This document shows, piece by piece, positions 35,740 through 46,990 of a stretch of 64,000 nt of DNA; position 1 is the stretch's first letter; each line of letters starts with the position of its first letter. The translations under genes were made by a program, and so were the position numbers. The notes below the pieces were generated by a model. The model was not told the origin of the DNA. It saw only the letters and a list, made by a program, of their open reading frames with translations, and ran no database searches. This stretch comes from Tetracladium setigerum (lineage: Eukaryota; Ascomycota; Leotiomycetes; Helotiales), in NCBI GenBank assembly GCA_031472005.1, contig PZJY01000007.1:372001-436000 (forward strand). Direction: 5' to 3'.

Positions 35740-37095
35740 CTAACCATGGGTCCAGTCCATCTCATCCTCGTCCTCAGAATCAGGGAACAGTGTTCGGATA
35801 TCCTCCAGATAGTCAGTCTTGGTAAAAGGAGTTCCGTCTGGATTCGCCTTCATCACAAAATCAATGATATCACCACGAAAGCTCAACCAATGATGCGAGT
35901 CTTCCCCAACAGTCTGGTCAATGTTGACTGGACCTTTTGGAACATCGCAGTAATAGGCAACTCCCGAGTATTGGGGATTAACTGGCTCCAGATACACTCG
36001 ATTGGTTTCTCGGGGATCTCGGCTAGTTCCGTCAAACCAAGCCATCATCGAAACATTCAGTTCCAAATTTCTGCTTTGCAAAGAATCATATCGATCATCG
36101 ACTGCTGATATGATTTGCGCGTCAAATTGTTGTCTGAGTGTGTCTGCAATTCGCTTCATGCGGCGGCCGAATTTCAAACCATGAGGAAAATTGTCGGTGT
36201 TGATCTCCCCAAGCGGATCGCTCTTTCTAATGCGTCCCTTCGTTGCCTCCATTTCCAAAAAGTTATCGTCCACCTCCAGGAAGCGCATCTCGGGTCCGGG
36301 GACATCGTTCCAAGTCGTCGATACTTGCCCAGCAAGACTAGCAAGACCGCCGATTGGGATCTGGTTGTCTCGAGTCAGCGATTTTCCAATGATGATTCTC
36401 AGGCTTCTCAACATCGGAAACTTGATCGCAACAGACAAACACTGAGTCACTCGTTGTGCTATCCTACCCTGAGACACGTTTTCTGGCCAATTTGCGAACT
36501 CGATCGCCACGTGTTGGATTGCGGAGAGTGTGATATGGTCGAGATATCTTGGTAGTGTGGAGTTCTTGATTTTGATGATGATGGTGTCTATCTTGGCATT
36601 GACTGGAACAATGTCGCGCGCAGGTGTCCCAGCTGGATCGACTGCAGTTGGGATTATCAGATCAATAGCGGTGTATTTTCCCTTGACAGATTTGAATCCC
36701 AATTCCACAACAGCATTTGCATGATCCATCAAACGGAACGGAAATCCCTCGCAGAATGATGCGACTGGAGACTGAAGGAGTTCTGTGCCGTTGTCATCCC
36801 AGCGTGGCGGTCGTTCGTTCAATCGAATGATTCGTGATATTGGAAGCGTGCGGTCCCAAAGCATCTTCTTTACGTCCTCTGGAAAGTTCAGTGGAAGCAT
36901 GATCTCTGGTGCAGGCCAAACTCGGGTGAATCTTACCTGGTCTCGTCTCTCCTCTGCGGGTGGAAGGGGGAGGAAGGCAACAAATGTAGGAACAACTTGC
37001 CATTCTGCAGGGTCAAAGACGGGCTTTTGTGCTGTGTTACTTTGTGGATAGGGTGTGAGTTGCAGTCCTTGGGAGGACTTCCAGTTCAACGCCAT
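35740..37095 (-). CDS. 2EXR-like fungal protein, function unknown
   Basis: An intronless 451-aa protein. Around residue 35 comes TFVAFLPLPPAEERRDQVRF and later RVWPAPEIMLPLNF. A central NAKIDTIIIKI strand is followed by AIQHVAIEFANW and PMLRSLRIIIGK. This order (F..LP.E.R...W..P, then a DTI strand, then a helix with VAIE) recalls 2EXR-type proteins, but the first motif is weak. The C-terminus is acidic (DSEDEDEMDW). No enzyme motif or membrane helix is visible. Treat the family call as tentative; the reading frame itself is clean over its full length. Confidence 0.65.
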   Translation of the reverse strand: MALNWKSSQGLQLTPYPQSNTAQKPVFDPAEWQVVPTFVAFLPLPPAEERRDQVRFTRVWPAPEIMLPLNFPEDVKKMLWDRTLPISRIIRLNERPPRWDDNGTELLQSPVASFCEGFPFRLMDHANAVVELGFKSVKGKYTAIDLIIPTAVDPAGTPARDIVPVNAKIDTIIIKIKNSTLPRYLDHITLSAIQHVAIEFANWPENVSQGRIAQRVTQCLSVAIKFPMLRSLRIIIGKSLTRDNQIPIGGLASLAGQVSTTWNDVPGPEMRFLEVDDNFLEMEATKGRIRKSDPLGEINTDNFPHGLKFGRRMKRIADTLRQQFDAQIISAVDDRYDSLQSRNLELNVSMMAWFDGTSRDPRETNRVYLEPVNPQYSGVAYYCDVPKGPVNIDQTVGEDSHHWLSFRGDIIDFVMKANPDGTPFTKTDYLEDIRTLFPDSEDEDEMDWTHG

Positions 37096-37813
37096 CGTGA
37101 GAGCGGCTGATGTCGGTGGGCAATACTTGGCTTGAACATGAGGGTGTATGCTTATTTGATGTGATGTGTCGAGTTGGTCGGGTGTGTAGCTTGTCGGGTT
37201 GGTAGCTTGTCGGGTTGGTAGCTTGTCGGGTTGGTAGTTTGGGAAGTGTTGGCTGTGATTTCGAGATCTCTCTGCCGATGGTGATCCGCCTTAACACTTC
37301 ATGGGAAAAATTTGTTCTCATTAACAATGAGGCTGTGTGGAGACGGCGTTGACTTGACTAGACGGATAATTCGATTCTTCCGTATTATTGACTTGGTTGA
37401 CAGAAGCATTGTTGTCAACAATAAGCGCCATTATTTGCTTTGACAAGTAAACAACGGGGTTATCATTTTCCTTTCAACTCGCAAGGACAAGGCTCTCTCA
37501 GACTACAAGTCCTTAGTTCGGAGATGCCAGCGAGATTTCGGTAATATGTTCTCGCTAAACTCCGCAGATAGAAGACTCTGTCTTCCAACAAGTTCTCAGT
37601 CCAGGGATACAAGCGAGATCGCGGTAACATTGGACAACAATGTTGATTCTCAACAGGACCGCTTTCAAATGCTAAATATCCACTGGCATTCCCCATTTCT
37701 CCAGTCTTTCTTGATCACTTCATTTTCATCACTCCACAACATTCAAGTTCTACCTCTTCACAGAATTCGTACTCAATCTCAAAATCCATTCAACAAATTC
37801 ATCAACCATCAAG
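37096..37813. other. Divergent promoter region with a minisatellite
   Basis: Shared upstream region of two divergent genes. It holds the 16-bp tandem repeat at 37186. Two similar segments follow, AGCGAGATTTCGGTAA near 37528 and AGCGAGATCGCGGTAA near 37609. Confidence 0.5.
37186..37233. repeat. 16-bp minisatellite, three copies
   Basis: Three exact tandem copies of GTAGCTTGTCGGGTTG, followed by a decayed partial copy (GTAGTTTGG). They start about 90 bases upstream of the start codon of the minus-strand 2EXR-like gene. Confidence 0.95.
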
Positions 37814-38857
37814 ATGGATTCAGGCGACCCGAACTTTGCAGGTGATGCGATCTTCTATTACCGCTGCGGTCACACCAAGTTCAAGCGCAGTAAGAATTCA
37901 GCTCTCGAGTGGGGCCAATTAACAACGAAATATCGCTACTCATTCACTGAGACATGCAGCCATTGCAGGACACTACAACCCTTCCCCCGTATCCCCACAC
38001 GTTCACCATGTAGACGATGGGACGAGGATGCAGACTCCTTGTCACCCCGAAGCCCTCGATTGATGCAGAACATGTGTATGGACGACTACAAGCATCCTGA
38101 ATGTATTCATTCTCAAATGCCCAATGAACGGGGAATCGAACTGCAAGTCCTACCATCCACCAAACCCCAACTCCCACGTCTCTCACTGGAAGAAATCCGC
38201 GAAGCACGCAGAATATTCAAGGTAAAGTACAAAGCCTATCGCAAACGCGAGGCAGAGGAATACATCAAGTCTTGCTACGAACTAGAGGATGACCAGAAAG
38301 TATTCCTCGTCGATCCCGAAGATCAGAATCCCATGCAATATGTTTTTCAACCTATGAATCAGACTGACATTCCCACTGATGAAATCTGCGGTATCTGCAT
38401 ACGCCCTTATCACCCTCCTAGCGATAGTGTGGATATCACCGATCGGGAGCAGGATGAGAACGAGGAAGTGGAGGAGGAAGAGGAAGAGGTATGTCCCAAC
38501 CCCATTAAACTCCCTTGCACACACATCTTCGGCGTCGACTGCATCAGCATGAGTTTCGACAGCCTTGGTCACCGCTGTCCTTGCTGTCGCCGCGACTACC
38601 TAATCCGTTTCGTCGACCCCAATGGCGAGATCATCGAGGGCGCTCTTGCTAACCTTGCTCTCCTCACATGGCCAAACCAGGACGACGACGACAACAACCT
38701 ACACCGATTTGCCCGCGAGCCGAGATATATCTTCTATCTCAAGGTTGCGTTCACGTTCTTGCTGTCTCCGCTGTTGGTTTTCATGCTTCGCTGTCAGGAT
38801 ATGATGAAGCGTCGGGGTGAGGGGGAACTTGGAAGGCAAAGACGGTGGGTGTGTTGA
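37814..38857 (+). CDS. RING-type zinc-finger protein with a C-terminal hydrophobic helix
   Basis: An intronless 347-aa protein. An N-terminal YYRCGHTKF and SFTETCSHCRTL may bind metal. The RING-like module runs from EICGICIRPY (~191) through a long Glu-rich insert (EEVEEEEEEVCPNP) to LPCTHIFGVDCI (~234) and HRCPCCRRDY (~254). The C-x-H then C-x2-C order fits a RING-H2/HC finger stretched between its first two Cys pairs. Near the end YIFYLKVAFTFLLSPLLVFM could be a tail anchor. A membrane-bound E3 ubiquitin ligase is a reasonable inference. Similar RING proteins are numerous in Leotiomycetes and their targets are unknown. Confidence 0.72.
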   Translation: MDSGDPNFAGDAIFYYRCGHTKFKRSKNSALEWGQLTTKYRYSFTETCSHCRTLQPFPRIPTRSPCRRWDEDADSLSPRSPRLMQNMCMDDYKHPECIHSQMPNERGIELQVLPSTKPQLPRLSLEEIREARRIFKVKYKAYRKREAEEYIKSCYELEDDQKVFLVDPEDQNPMQYVFQPMNQTDIPTDEICGICIRPYHPPSDSVDITDREQDENEEVEEEEEEVCPNPIKLPCTHIFGVDCISMSFDSLGHRCPCCRRDYLIRFVDPNGEIIEGALANLALLTWPNQDDDDNNLHRFAREPRYIFYLKVAFTFLLSPLLVFMLRCQDMMKRRGEGELGRQRRWVC

Positions 38858-39691
38858 AGGTATTGTTTGGTTTGATTCTGGCGCCGGTTCTTTGGATTGG
38901 GATCCTTTTGGAGTGGAAGGTGAACGGATTTGAAATTCTTTACCCTGACCATTGGCGATTTTGCTGAGGGGTTCGGAGTTCTTGGGCATGGGAGAGCATT
39001 TGTTGTAGAAAATATCTGGAGATCTAGAAATGAGAAATGGTTAGAATGGTGAGTTGGCATAAATTGGAATTTCTGGCAGAGAACAATCTTTTAGAAGGGT
39101 TGATATATTATGGAGTCGATATAGAAATTGAATTCAGTATATAAATTGAAAACTGACTTAAAATTAAAATATCTGGAGTTGGCAAAACCATTATGGTAAC
39201 TGTGAACTCAGGAGAATAGGTATCCAATCATATTTCGTGAAGAGCGAAGGATATTGTAAATTTGACATAACAAGACTTTCAATTAAACCACGCTTGCAAC
39301 GAAGATATGAAGACGGATTTTGATATCACAATTGTTAATATCTTTGCTGTTTTCAATTTCAAGGTTAGTATTGATGAAAGCGAGTATTACCTCTCGTCGC
39401 GTAAGATACCCAGTTGTGAAATGTTAGCACTCTTGGAAATTAAGAGATTTTATAACTTACGAATTTATCAAACAATACTGTGATTGATTTGTCTACAATC
39501 ATTATATCAAGTAATTGTTCCGCGCAATCATGCCATGTTCAAACATGATGTCTAGTTTCGACAGGTTATGACCCTGACATTGTGATGTATCACGTGCTGA
39601 TAAACAACCTCGCGATAAGCTTCAAAATGTGAGACCAGAACGTCAACGTCTCTTGCTCGCATCAAGACCTCATCACCGGAACAATGAAACT
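38858..39691. other. A+T-rich intergenic region
   Basis: 834 bases, strongly A+T-rich between 39060 and 39540, with no gene seen. A TCACGTGC near-palindrome lies at 39590, about 100 bases before the next start codon. Confidence 0.55.
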
Positions 39692-41083
39692 ATGTCCGAC
39701 TTGCCTGTCCCGCCAACCTCCATCCTCGGTCTCGATGCTTTATTCAACAACCCTCTCTTCGCTGGCGGCATTGGGTTAGCTTCTCTCGGGGCAGCCGCAG
39801 CTCTTGCGCGAAAAGCTGCCCTGAGGACCAGCGGCTTAATCAAACGACGACTCTTAGTCGATGTCGAGATCTCGAGGCAAGACTCGGCCTATCAATGGAT
39901 GCTCCTATGGCTTTCTCATCGCCCCCTCCCCGGATCGCCTGACTGCTGCTCTGACCAGGGTGCATCATTATTCAATGGCAACAGCGTCTGGTATAGGAAA
40001 GGATTCTGCGCAAGCTAATTTTATATCGCAACCTGGGTATGGCAGGCATATCGTCCGGCATGGCAATGCTTTTATCGCGGTTCATCGCGAAAAACAGAGC
40101 TCATCGAACATGAATACTGGCGAACCACACGAGACCCTGACGCTCACGACATTGTACAGCCATCGGGCAGCATTTGTGGACATCTTTAATGAGGCGCGTA
40201 TGCTGGCTCGGCAGGCTCAAGAAGGGAAGACAGTCATGTGGACAGCGCGGACAGCCGACTGGGAACAATTCGGAGAACCTAGGAGGAAGAGGCCACTTCA
40301 CTCCGTCGTTCTGGACGAAGGATCAAGGAGACAATTTCGAGCGATGTGTTGGACTTTTTGGATAGGCAACAGTGGTATGTCGATCGCGGAGTGCCATACC
40401 GGAGAGGATATCTGCTTTATGGACCGCCTGGCAGTGGAAAAAGTTCATTTATCCAGGCACTGGCTGGGGAACTGGACTTTGGAGTTGCGATTATCAATTT
40501 GAGTGAGAGGGGTATGACAGACGACAGATTGGCTCGCCTTCTCACAAAATTACCGAAGCGCACAATCCTTCTACTTGAAGATGCAGATGCAGCATTTAGA
40601 AATCGCAGGCAGGTCGAATCCGATGGCTATAGCGGTGCAACCGTTACATTCTCGGGATTACTGAATGCTTTGGATGGTGTTGCTGCTGGAGAGGAGAGAG
40701 TTACTTTCTTGACTACAAATCATATCGACCGCTTGGACGAGGCCTTGATTCGACCAGGAAGAATCGATATGACTGTGAGGATTGGGGAAGCAACAAGGCA
40801 CCAGGCAGCAGGAATGTGGGATCGATTTTACGGCGATCTTGATGCCGATCAAAAAGGAAAGGAAGCTTTCCTTCAACGTTTGGAAGAGCTTTGTCTTGTT
40901 ACTGATGCAGCCGGACAAATGAAGGGACCAAAAGTCCACACCAGTGCGGCTGCTATTCAGGGACTCTTCCTATTCAATAAGGATGATATGGCTGGGGCCA
41001 TCGCAATGGCCGAAGGGCTCATTCCCAGGATCTACGAACCAGAACCAAAGGAGTCAAAAATTGGGATAAAAATGCCCGTGTGA
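39692..41083 (+). CDS. BCS1-type AAA ATPase
   Basis: A BCS1-like protein of about 464 aa. The mitochondrial inner-membrane member of this family inserts the Rieske protein into complex III, but many fungal paralogues have other, unknown roles. The N-terminal helix (GGIGLASLGAAAALARKAAL) fits the single BCS1 membrane segment. The BCS1-specific region contains DVEISRQDSAYQWMLLWLSH, SMATASGIGKD and ETLTLTTLYSHR. The AAA domain has YLLYGPPGSGKSSF (Walker A), TILLLEDADAAF (Walker B) and TTNHIDRLDEALIRPGR (sensor/Arg finger). Three frames are needed: the shift at 39921-39933 fits one C lost from each of two adjacent runs, and the shift at 40325-40328 fits one lost base. No GT exists in the first interval, so it is not an intron. 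Confidence 0.82.
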
Positions 41084-41315
41084 GCCGAAAAAGTGTACGA
41101 CCACCGATTGTACAATTATAATGTCATTACTACAACCCAAATACCAATTTGATTAATTTGCAATCCCAAACTCCTCCCTTACTCATGAAATTCATAGCTG
41201 TCATCGATCGCAAGTCCAGCAACTCGATAAGACATTACACATGCAAGTTCTAACATGCGCTCTACCTTCAGTGCCAAATGAAGCCTATGCTTCTCACATC
41301 ATTGCTAATGTGAAT

Positions 41316-42555
41316 CTAGTTTGCCGTACCCTGACTCACCGCTGTGTCGCTAATCGCAACGCCCAACTCAACTTCACAAACCCACTTGTCACACAGAGCA
41401 ACAAAGACACCCATTTCCCGCACCTCGGATTGGTATTGAGCCTCATACCAGCTGGCCGGCTTCTCGTTGCCTTCCGACACTTGAGAAGCGAGCAAAGCCG
41501 GATCGCGCAAATGACTACTGCCAACAATCTCAGAGTCGAGAAGGTGCAGATTCTTTAGCAAGCACTTCTGCGCTTGCTCGAGGATTGAACAGTCGCGTAA
41601 CAGTAACCTGAGAACGGCGATTATGCAATTCGACGTGGGAAGTCTTTCGAGTGTGCTGAGAAGACTACTCCCGAGTTTTCGGATCGATGCTTGGGTTATT
41701 TGGATGTAGGACAAAATTGATCTACTATTTTCGCATCTTGTTAATGAAATCTACCGATTTGTAACGGAAGCTTAGAACCTACATTTGATCCGCGCTTGTG
41801 GGCCGTTCTAGCTCCTCATTATCTGGACTCATATCAACTATGGCACGTTCAGCAGTATTCGATATCCGCCAAGAATAACTTACATTCTAGGCCCAATTTA
41901 TTCAGATGTTTGACCCTCTCCGTCAGATACTTCGAGTACTTCGGGACTAATGTTGCATATCCTACTCGATTTGCACACGTTGTTAGCCGATACTCTCGAC
42001 TTTCCAACTTTCTGTGACAGAAATTAGGAACGACTTGCCTGTCTTCCTGCCAACGCACCATTCTCTATCGCTCATCAAACCATCCATCCAAATCCCCAAT
42101 TCACTCTCCACCCATTTGGCCGATCCATGCGGACCATCGTGTAGGATTGAATGCACAACGATCAACGCCTTGAAAGATCGCAAGCCATGATATCTGATCC
42201 CCAATCCAGCTGCGGACGAGGGATTATGAATACTGTTCCCTAGAGGCGAAACGGCGTCTGCTAGGGTTTGGAAATGTTGGGTGGGTGGTCTGAAGGCCAA
42301 GGGGATGGAGGTTAGGGCTTTCACGAGGGTGGGTGAGAAGGAGGTCTGTGTTGATGCGACGATGAAATCGATATGTTTTCCTTCACGACTTCGTTAGGTT
42401 TGCAAGAGGGGGGATGGAGTCAGAATTACGTTTCGGTGCACTTTCGTCTAAAGAAATTATCAGCCAGGTACGGTCTCTGACAAGTGGGAAGTATCACCTG
42501 CTCTCGTTGCCTTCTCTACACTTGAAGACAACTTTCTCGAGGAAAGATGCAACAT
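41316..42555 (-). CDS. ANTH-like (AP180/CALM-type) multi-exon protein
   Basis: Assembled from short exons on the minus strand, so boundaries are approximate. Likely order: start near 42555 (SSSVEKATRA), then KHIDFIVAST, LGNSIHNPSSAAGLGIRYHG, FKALIVVHSILHDGP, a YSKYLTERVKHLNKLG segment (about 41960-41890), LERPTSADQ (about 41790) and a last exon 41714-41316 (SYIQITQASIRKLGSSLLST, then LRLLLRDCSILEQAQKCLLK). The early KATR...KHIDFI, the KxLIVVHxxL helix and the YxxYLxxRV helix are typical of ANTH domains, which bind PIP2 and help clathrin coat assembly. No clathrin-binding tail is visible and the product is short, about 330 aa. Family call by eye; splice sites need RNA data. Confidence 0.5.
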
Positions 42556-43263
42556 TTTGATGGTGGTTTTTGGGCCCGAGCTTGTGATGAAAGATATTGC
42601 AAAGAATGTTCGACTGGGCGAGTAGGAAGCTGTACAGACCCCAAGTTGGTTTCTGACAGCAGCATGCTGTCTCTATATACAATATTGGGTCATGAGCGGA
42701 GTCTATTTCAACGAGACAGCATATCCACCAGACAAATATCTAATTTGGCATTTCCGTAAATACTCGAAGGAATGGAGAGTTCTTATGTGGAATTCGTGAG
42801 ATGTTTATCAAGACTTCGGGGTAAACTTATATATTTTACCCGTTAAAAGGGCCGAAACGCAAGACACTGACCAATTTATGTCGATCAGTTTGCCCCAATG
42901 GGAAAGTCCGCTTACATTTTCTCTCGGATCATAAGCGAAACTTCAAAACAAACGATCAAATCGCCAAGCTCGGCTGAAAACCGATGACCCGTAGCTAGCA
43001 AGCCAATCAGAACTTGCGAAATCCTTGATTTTTCAGCTTACTAATGTGACTCGTCGGCCACAGTTGGACTCTCCGGTCTGTCTTGCGCCCATCTTGACGT
43101 CCCTGTCCTCTCATAAACAACCCTTGCCACGTAAACACAACTACCAGGTCTTGGTAAATCTTCGATAATCTATACCTACGCAAGCTTTTCCGTTCTCGCA
43201 TAGCGTCCGACGCCTCCCGGCAGAGCCTGACAACAATTCACCAACCTGACCCCATCTTCACAA
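42556..43263. other. Divergent intergenic region
   Basis: About 0.7 kb upstream of both the ANTH-like gene and the Zn2Cys6 regulator. No coding signal seen. Confidence 0.5.
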
Positions 43264-44736
43264 ATGTCTGGTACCCTCGTCCCCATCTCTCCGGCTTCTG
43301 ATGGTGGACCATCCCATGCACCCCAGCACACAGGTCCAGTTTTATTAGCCAACCCATCCCCATCTCAAAAAGCATCCAAGAAATCAGGAAAGATTCACTC
43401 AAAATCCAGGCGAGGTTGTTATGATTGCAAGAGGAGGAAGATCAAGGTACTCTCTGTTATCTATAAAACTTGGACTAAAACTAAGGAGATCACAGTGTCA
43501 AGAAACACGACCAGTATGCGCGAATTGCACTCGCTTAGGGCTTAATTGCCGATATGGACCTGATGTTGTTGTACCTTCACCAACACAGTCGACAACTTTA
43601 CATGTTGACCGAACTTTCAGTCTCACGGACATGAGACTCTACCATCACTTCCTCAATGCAGCATACCCACACTTCCCCGTCCGAAGTGATAACGTATGGC
43701 TGATGTATATAATGCCGATAGGTCACCAAGTAAGTCTACCACCCTCAAAATGCTGGTCACTTGATTTGATACCTCATGTACAGTATGAATATTTAATGCA
43801 TGCCATGCTCGCACTCTCCGCTTCTCATCTCCAAAAGCTTGCTCCCAATGGTCTCACAACCATCGCTCAATCACACCGTCTTCTAGCCATCAAGGGTCTC
43901 AACAACGCTCTCGCCAACCCTCTTTACTCTGCCGAAGAGGGAGACGCCGCCATTGCCGCATGCTACGCACTTTTCATGCAGTCGTGGTACATGGACGATG
44001 GTCTACAAGCCTCTCTCGTGCTAACCCGCAGTCTGGACTTAACAACCAAGCAAGTGCGAGACCAGCAATTGGGCAGCATATTTGCCGGCGAAACTGGAGA
44101 AACAAGGCTAAGCAGCATGAAGGGCCGAATCAAAGATTGTCCGAAGTTTGACGAGGATTTCATTGGCGCTGCCATCTCATCTGTGGGGGCTTTGGAGGGG
44201 CTCTTAAAGTGGGAGTTTGAGATGGAGTTGTGGGGTGGATTGAGAGATGCTTTTGGTGCTTTTCATGGGGAGGCTGTTGATGGTTTGTTCCCCTCCCCAA
44301 CAAACGGTCGTTGTCACGTGTCAAATTATTCACATACTTCCCAGCATATACTAAATACCTCGCGATTGACGACCTGATAATAAATCTACAGCATGACTCG
44401 CTTCTGCAACTACTCACGCCTACAAATCCAACATGTCAACTCCTTCTCGCTCACATTGTCGCATTACACCTCTCCATGCGCCCGATCTCGTGTCGAGAAC
44501 GCAAACAATATACAGTTTCGTTTTATGGAATCAGAATGAGCACGTGGATTCCAGATATTTATAAGGGACTTGGAAACGAGTGGAGACGGTTTATGAGGTG
44601 GCCTATGCTGGTTGCGGGGTTGCATGTGAAGGGTGAGTTGGAAGGATTTTCGTTGGGGAAGGGGAAGAGCAAGGGACTGATTTATGATTTGGACAAGGGG
44701 GTTGGGAGTGAAGGGATGGTGAAAATTTGTTTTTGA
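43264..44736 (+). CDS. Zn2Cys6 transcription factor (Upc2-like group)
   Basis: A nuclear DNA-binding regulator of about 456 aa. Exons are 43264-43446, 43496-43729 and 43784-44736. The binuclear zinc cluster RRGCYDCKRRKIK / CQETRPVCANCTRLGLNCRY is split by intron 1 just before its third Cys, a common fungal arrangement. A short linker leads into the regulatory domain: MRLYHHFLNAAYPHFPV, YLMHAMLALSASHLQKL and HRLLAIKGLNNALANP. This resembles the Upc2/Ecm22-type sterol regulators and their many relatives. Targets are unknown and no metabolic cluster adjoins. In exon 3 the frame changes near 44290-44298 (CCCCTCCCC). One added C joins it to KLFTYFPAYTKYLAIDD, and the exon sum then divides by three. 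Confidence 0.8.
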
Positions 44737-45160
44737 TATCAATTTTAGTATCAAGGTTTGGGCTACTATCAAATATTTTAATGCGCCATCTAGAAGTATG
44801 TTGGATTCTGACTTGACAGCAAGCACTGTCATGTCATGTTCTCAGTACTACAAAGGGTCTGCTATGGTCTCTTTGTCTATGGTCTTGCTCATTGTTAATC
44901 TATCTAAAGGTTTGATTTCCCATAATCCCTTTGTCTGATTCAATCGGCTGACCACCATATTTGGTATTGTTAATTTTATATATTAGCGGTCAAGAAGTCA
45001 CAATGAACGCAAGTTAAATCGGTCTGTTTACGTTCATTCAAATCCATAAACTGTTCTATTGATCTATGGTATTTGGCAATCTGATATCTGACAAAAGAAA
45101 AGTGCAGTCAGCTGTGGTTTTGGACAATTTGGTATCTGAAAAAGGAATTACGTAGCCCTC
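44737..45160. other. Convergent intergenic gap
   Basis: 424 bases of A+T-rich 3' flank. Nothing else seen. Confidence 0.6.
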
Positions 45161-46200
45161 TTAAGGCTCACCTCGATATCTCATCATAGGGGACAGAAAA
45201 TCATTCTTCTTCGCCCTCCCCACCAAAAATATATCGGATGTCTTCGAGAGCGTCGATGTGTACCTTGGGTGTACGGTTCGCATTGGCATCGGCAACGACT
45301 CCCAGGGCCTCGAAGTCCAATCTATATCTTGATCGTCGAGGAGTGAAGTACGAAAGGGGGCCGCTGCTACTGAGTCGAGCTCAGGTTCCACAATGTTGAA
45401 GCGTGCTGGAGTGGCAACTCTGAATTCTACAGCTTTCAGCTTGGCATATTTTAGGTCCTCGGTCTTCTCTAAGAACTTTTCGTGAATTTCATTGGCGTCG
45501 TTGACTTTGGAGACCAACCCCCTAAAACGCGCCTCTGGCAGATAGAATGGGAACGACTGAAGCATCGAAATGGAGGGAAGCCCCACTGAAATCCTCCCTC
45601 ATGTAGGTGGCTCTGGATATTCATCTCTAAGAGATCGCTCGTGACATCTACCAGTTGACGCTCGCCTTCGACTCGTCTGTCAACTTCAACCAACCCACGC
45701 AAGACGAACGTCAATGTCTTGACACTCGAAAAATCCTTCGCAAGAAGCTTGCAGGCTCTAGTAAAGATCTCGTAGTTGGGGATTTCGCAATTGATCGCCA
45801 GATTCTGAACTTGCGAGAAGTCGAGAACACTCATTGATATCAGCGTAGAAGGAGCCTCCCTATTAGGGATTGAGATAGTATCGCGCTGAAAATCAACCAA
45901 GATTTTTGGTTTGCTGAGATCTGTAGAATTGCCGGCGAAGAGATTGAGATATTTGTATTGAGATAGGAATACATCTCGTTGCTCTTGACAGGCGAGGGTG
46001 TACGGGATGGTGTTAATACCGAGAGGTAGTCGAGGTTGCGTAACGGCAATACTAACCACATAGCCGTATCTAGTAGGTTTACTGGCGTCTGCGGGTACAA
46101 ATTCAATCACTCGTGGTTGAGGATGGAAGAGTTGCCAGATCTGACATCGGAGCTCAGACGGAAGTTGAAGAAACAAACTAAATCGCTTGAGTTGCTCCAT
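45161..46200 (-). CDS. 2EXR-domain protein
   Basis: A single-exon protein of about 346 aa after bridging one break. The N-terminus SLFLQLPSELRCQIWQL...PRVIEFVP is the defining 2EXR motif (LP.E.R..IW and P.R). Next come ACQEQRDVFLSQYKYLNLF (the VCrESR-like helix), then PKILVDFQRDTISI and VQNLAINCEI, the usual strand and helix order. These proteins are abundant and lineage-expanded in Leotiomycetes and Sordariomycetes; no biochemical role is established. The break is at CCCC 45581-45584 (GGGG on the coding strand). One more G reads through into LPSISMLQSFPFYLPEARF, and the length becomes divisible by three. Confidence 0.78.
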
Positions 46201-46990
46201 GATTACTGGAACTGGATTGCCGTTGTCGTGTTTAGTTATATGTTTGGTTGTTTGGGTGTGTAAAGGTTTGAGAAATCTGGAGAAGAAAGAAGATCAGTAG
46301 AAGATCGCGATGAGAAAATGGACTTATACCTCTTTGGATGAATGAGTGTTATGCTTAACACAGAATGCAATGCTATTGTGTAAGATTTGTGTTGCAATGT
46401 TTTCGGCAACTCAATCACTAATTAGATCGCGACAATACCACGGTAGGACGAGACAAGTGAATGGATGTAGTTCCTGGATACAAGCAGATTTTACCTCCCA
46501 ATTGTTGGCTCGTTAGACATTGCAACAAGAAGAATAGAGACCCCATTACATGTCATTGTGCTGTCTCTCTTTGTGTCCTAACGACTTAGGCATTTATCAC
46601 AAGTCTTGTGTAACCAGCAAATATATTCGCTGGACTAATTTACCGTTTTACTGTTCAGGGATGCTAATGAAATGTGAGGGATGCAAGTTTCAAGTGTATT
46701 GAAATTAATGCCTTTATTTTGCAACCTTTATTGAATCCACTGCAGATTGACCCCGAGCTATAATTAGAATTGATGAAAGAAATTCTCACAAGTCTATTAT
46801 AAGTTCTACAGTTGTGCATTCCTCAATTCAACAATTCGTCTTAGAGATGAAGGACGAGACAAAGTTTTGACAATCTTATTGTTCTGCAAGCAAATATATG
46901 TCAAATTGTATTGTTGTCAGTGGACTATATCAAACCGATTTGATAAGTGGTTCCTGCTGTCCCGGCTCACAGCAAACCTAGTGCACTTAT
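46201..46990. other. A+T-rich intergenic region
   Basis: 790 bases without a supported gene, between the 3' end of a HET locus and the start of the 2EXR gene. Confidence 0.55.

Noticed and set aside
39921..39960. Short intron to explain the first frame change in the BCS1-like gene
   Set aside because: There is no GT dinucleotide in the interval to act as a donor. Loss of one C from each of two runs explains the shift.
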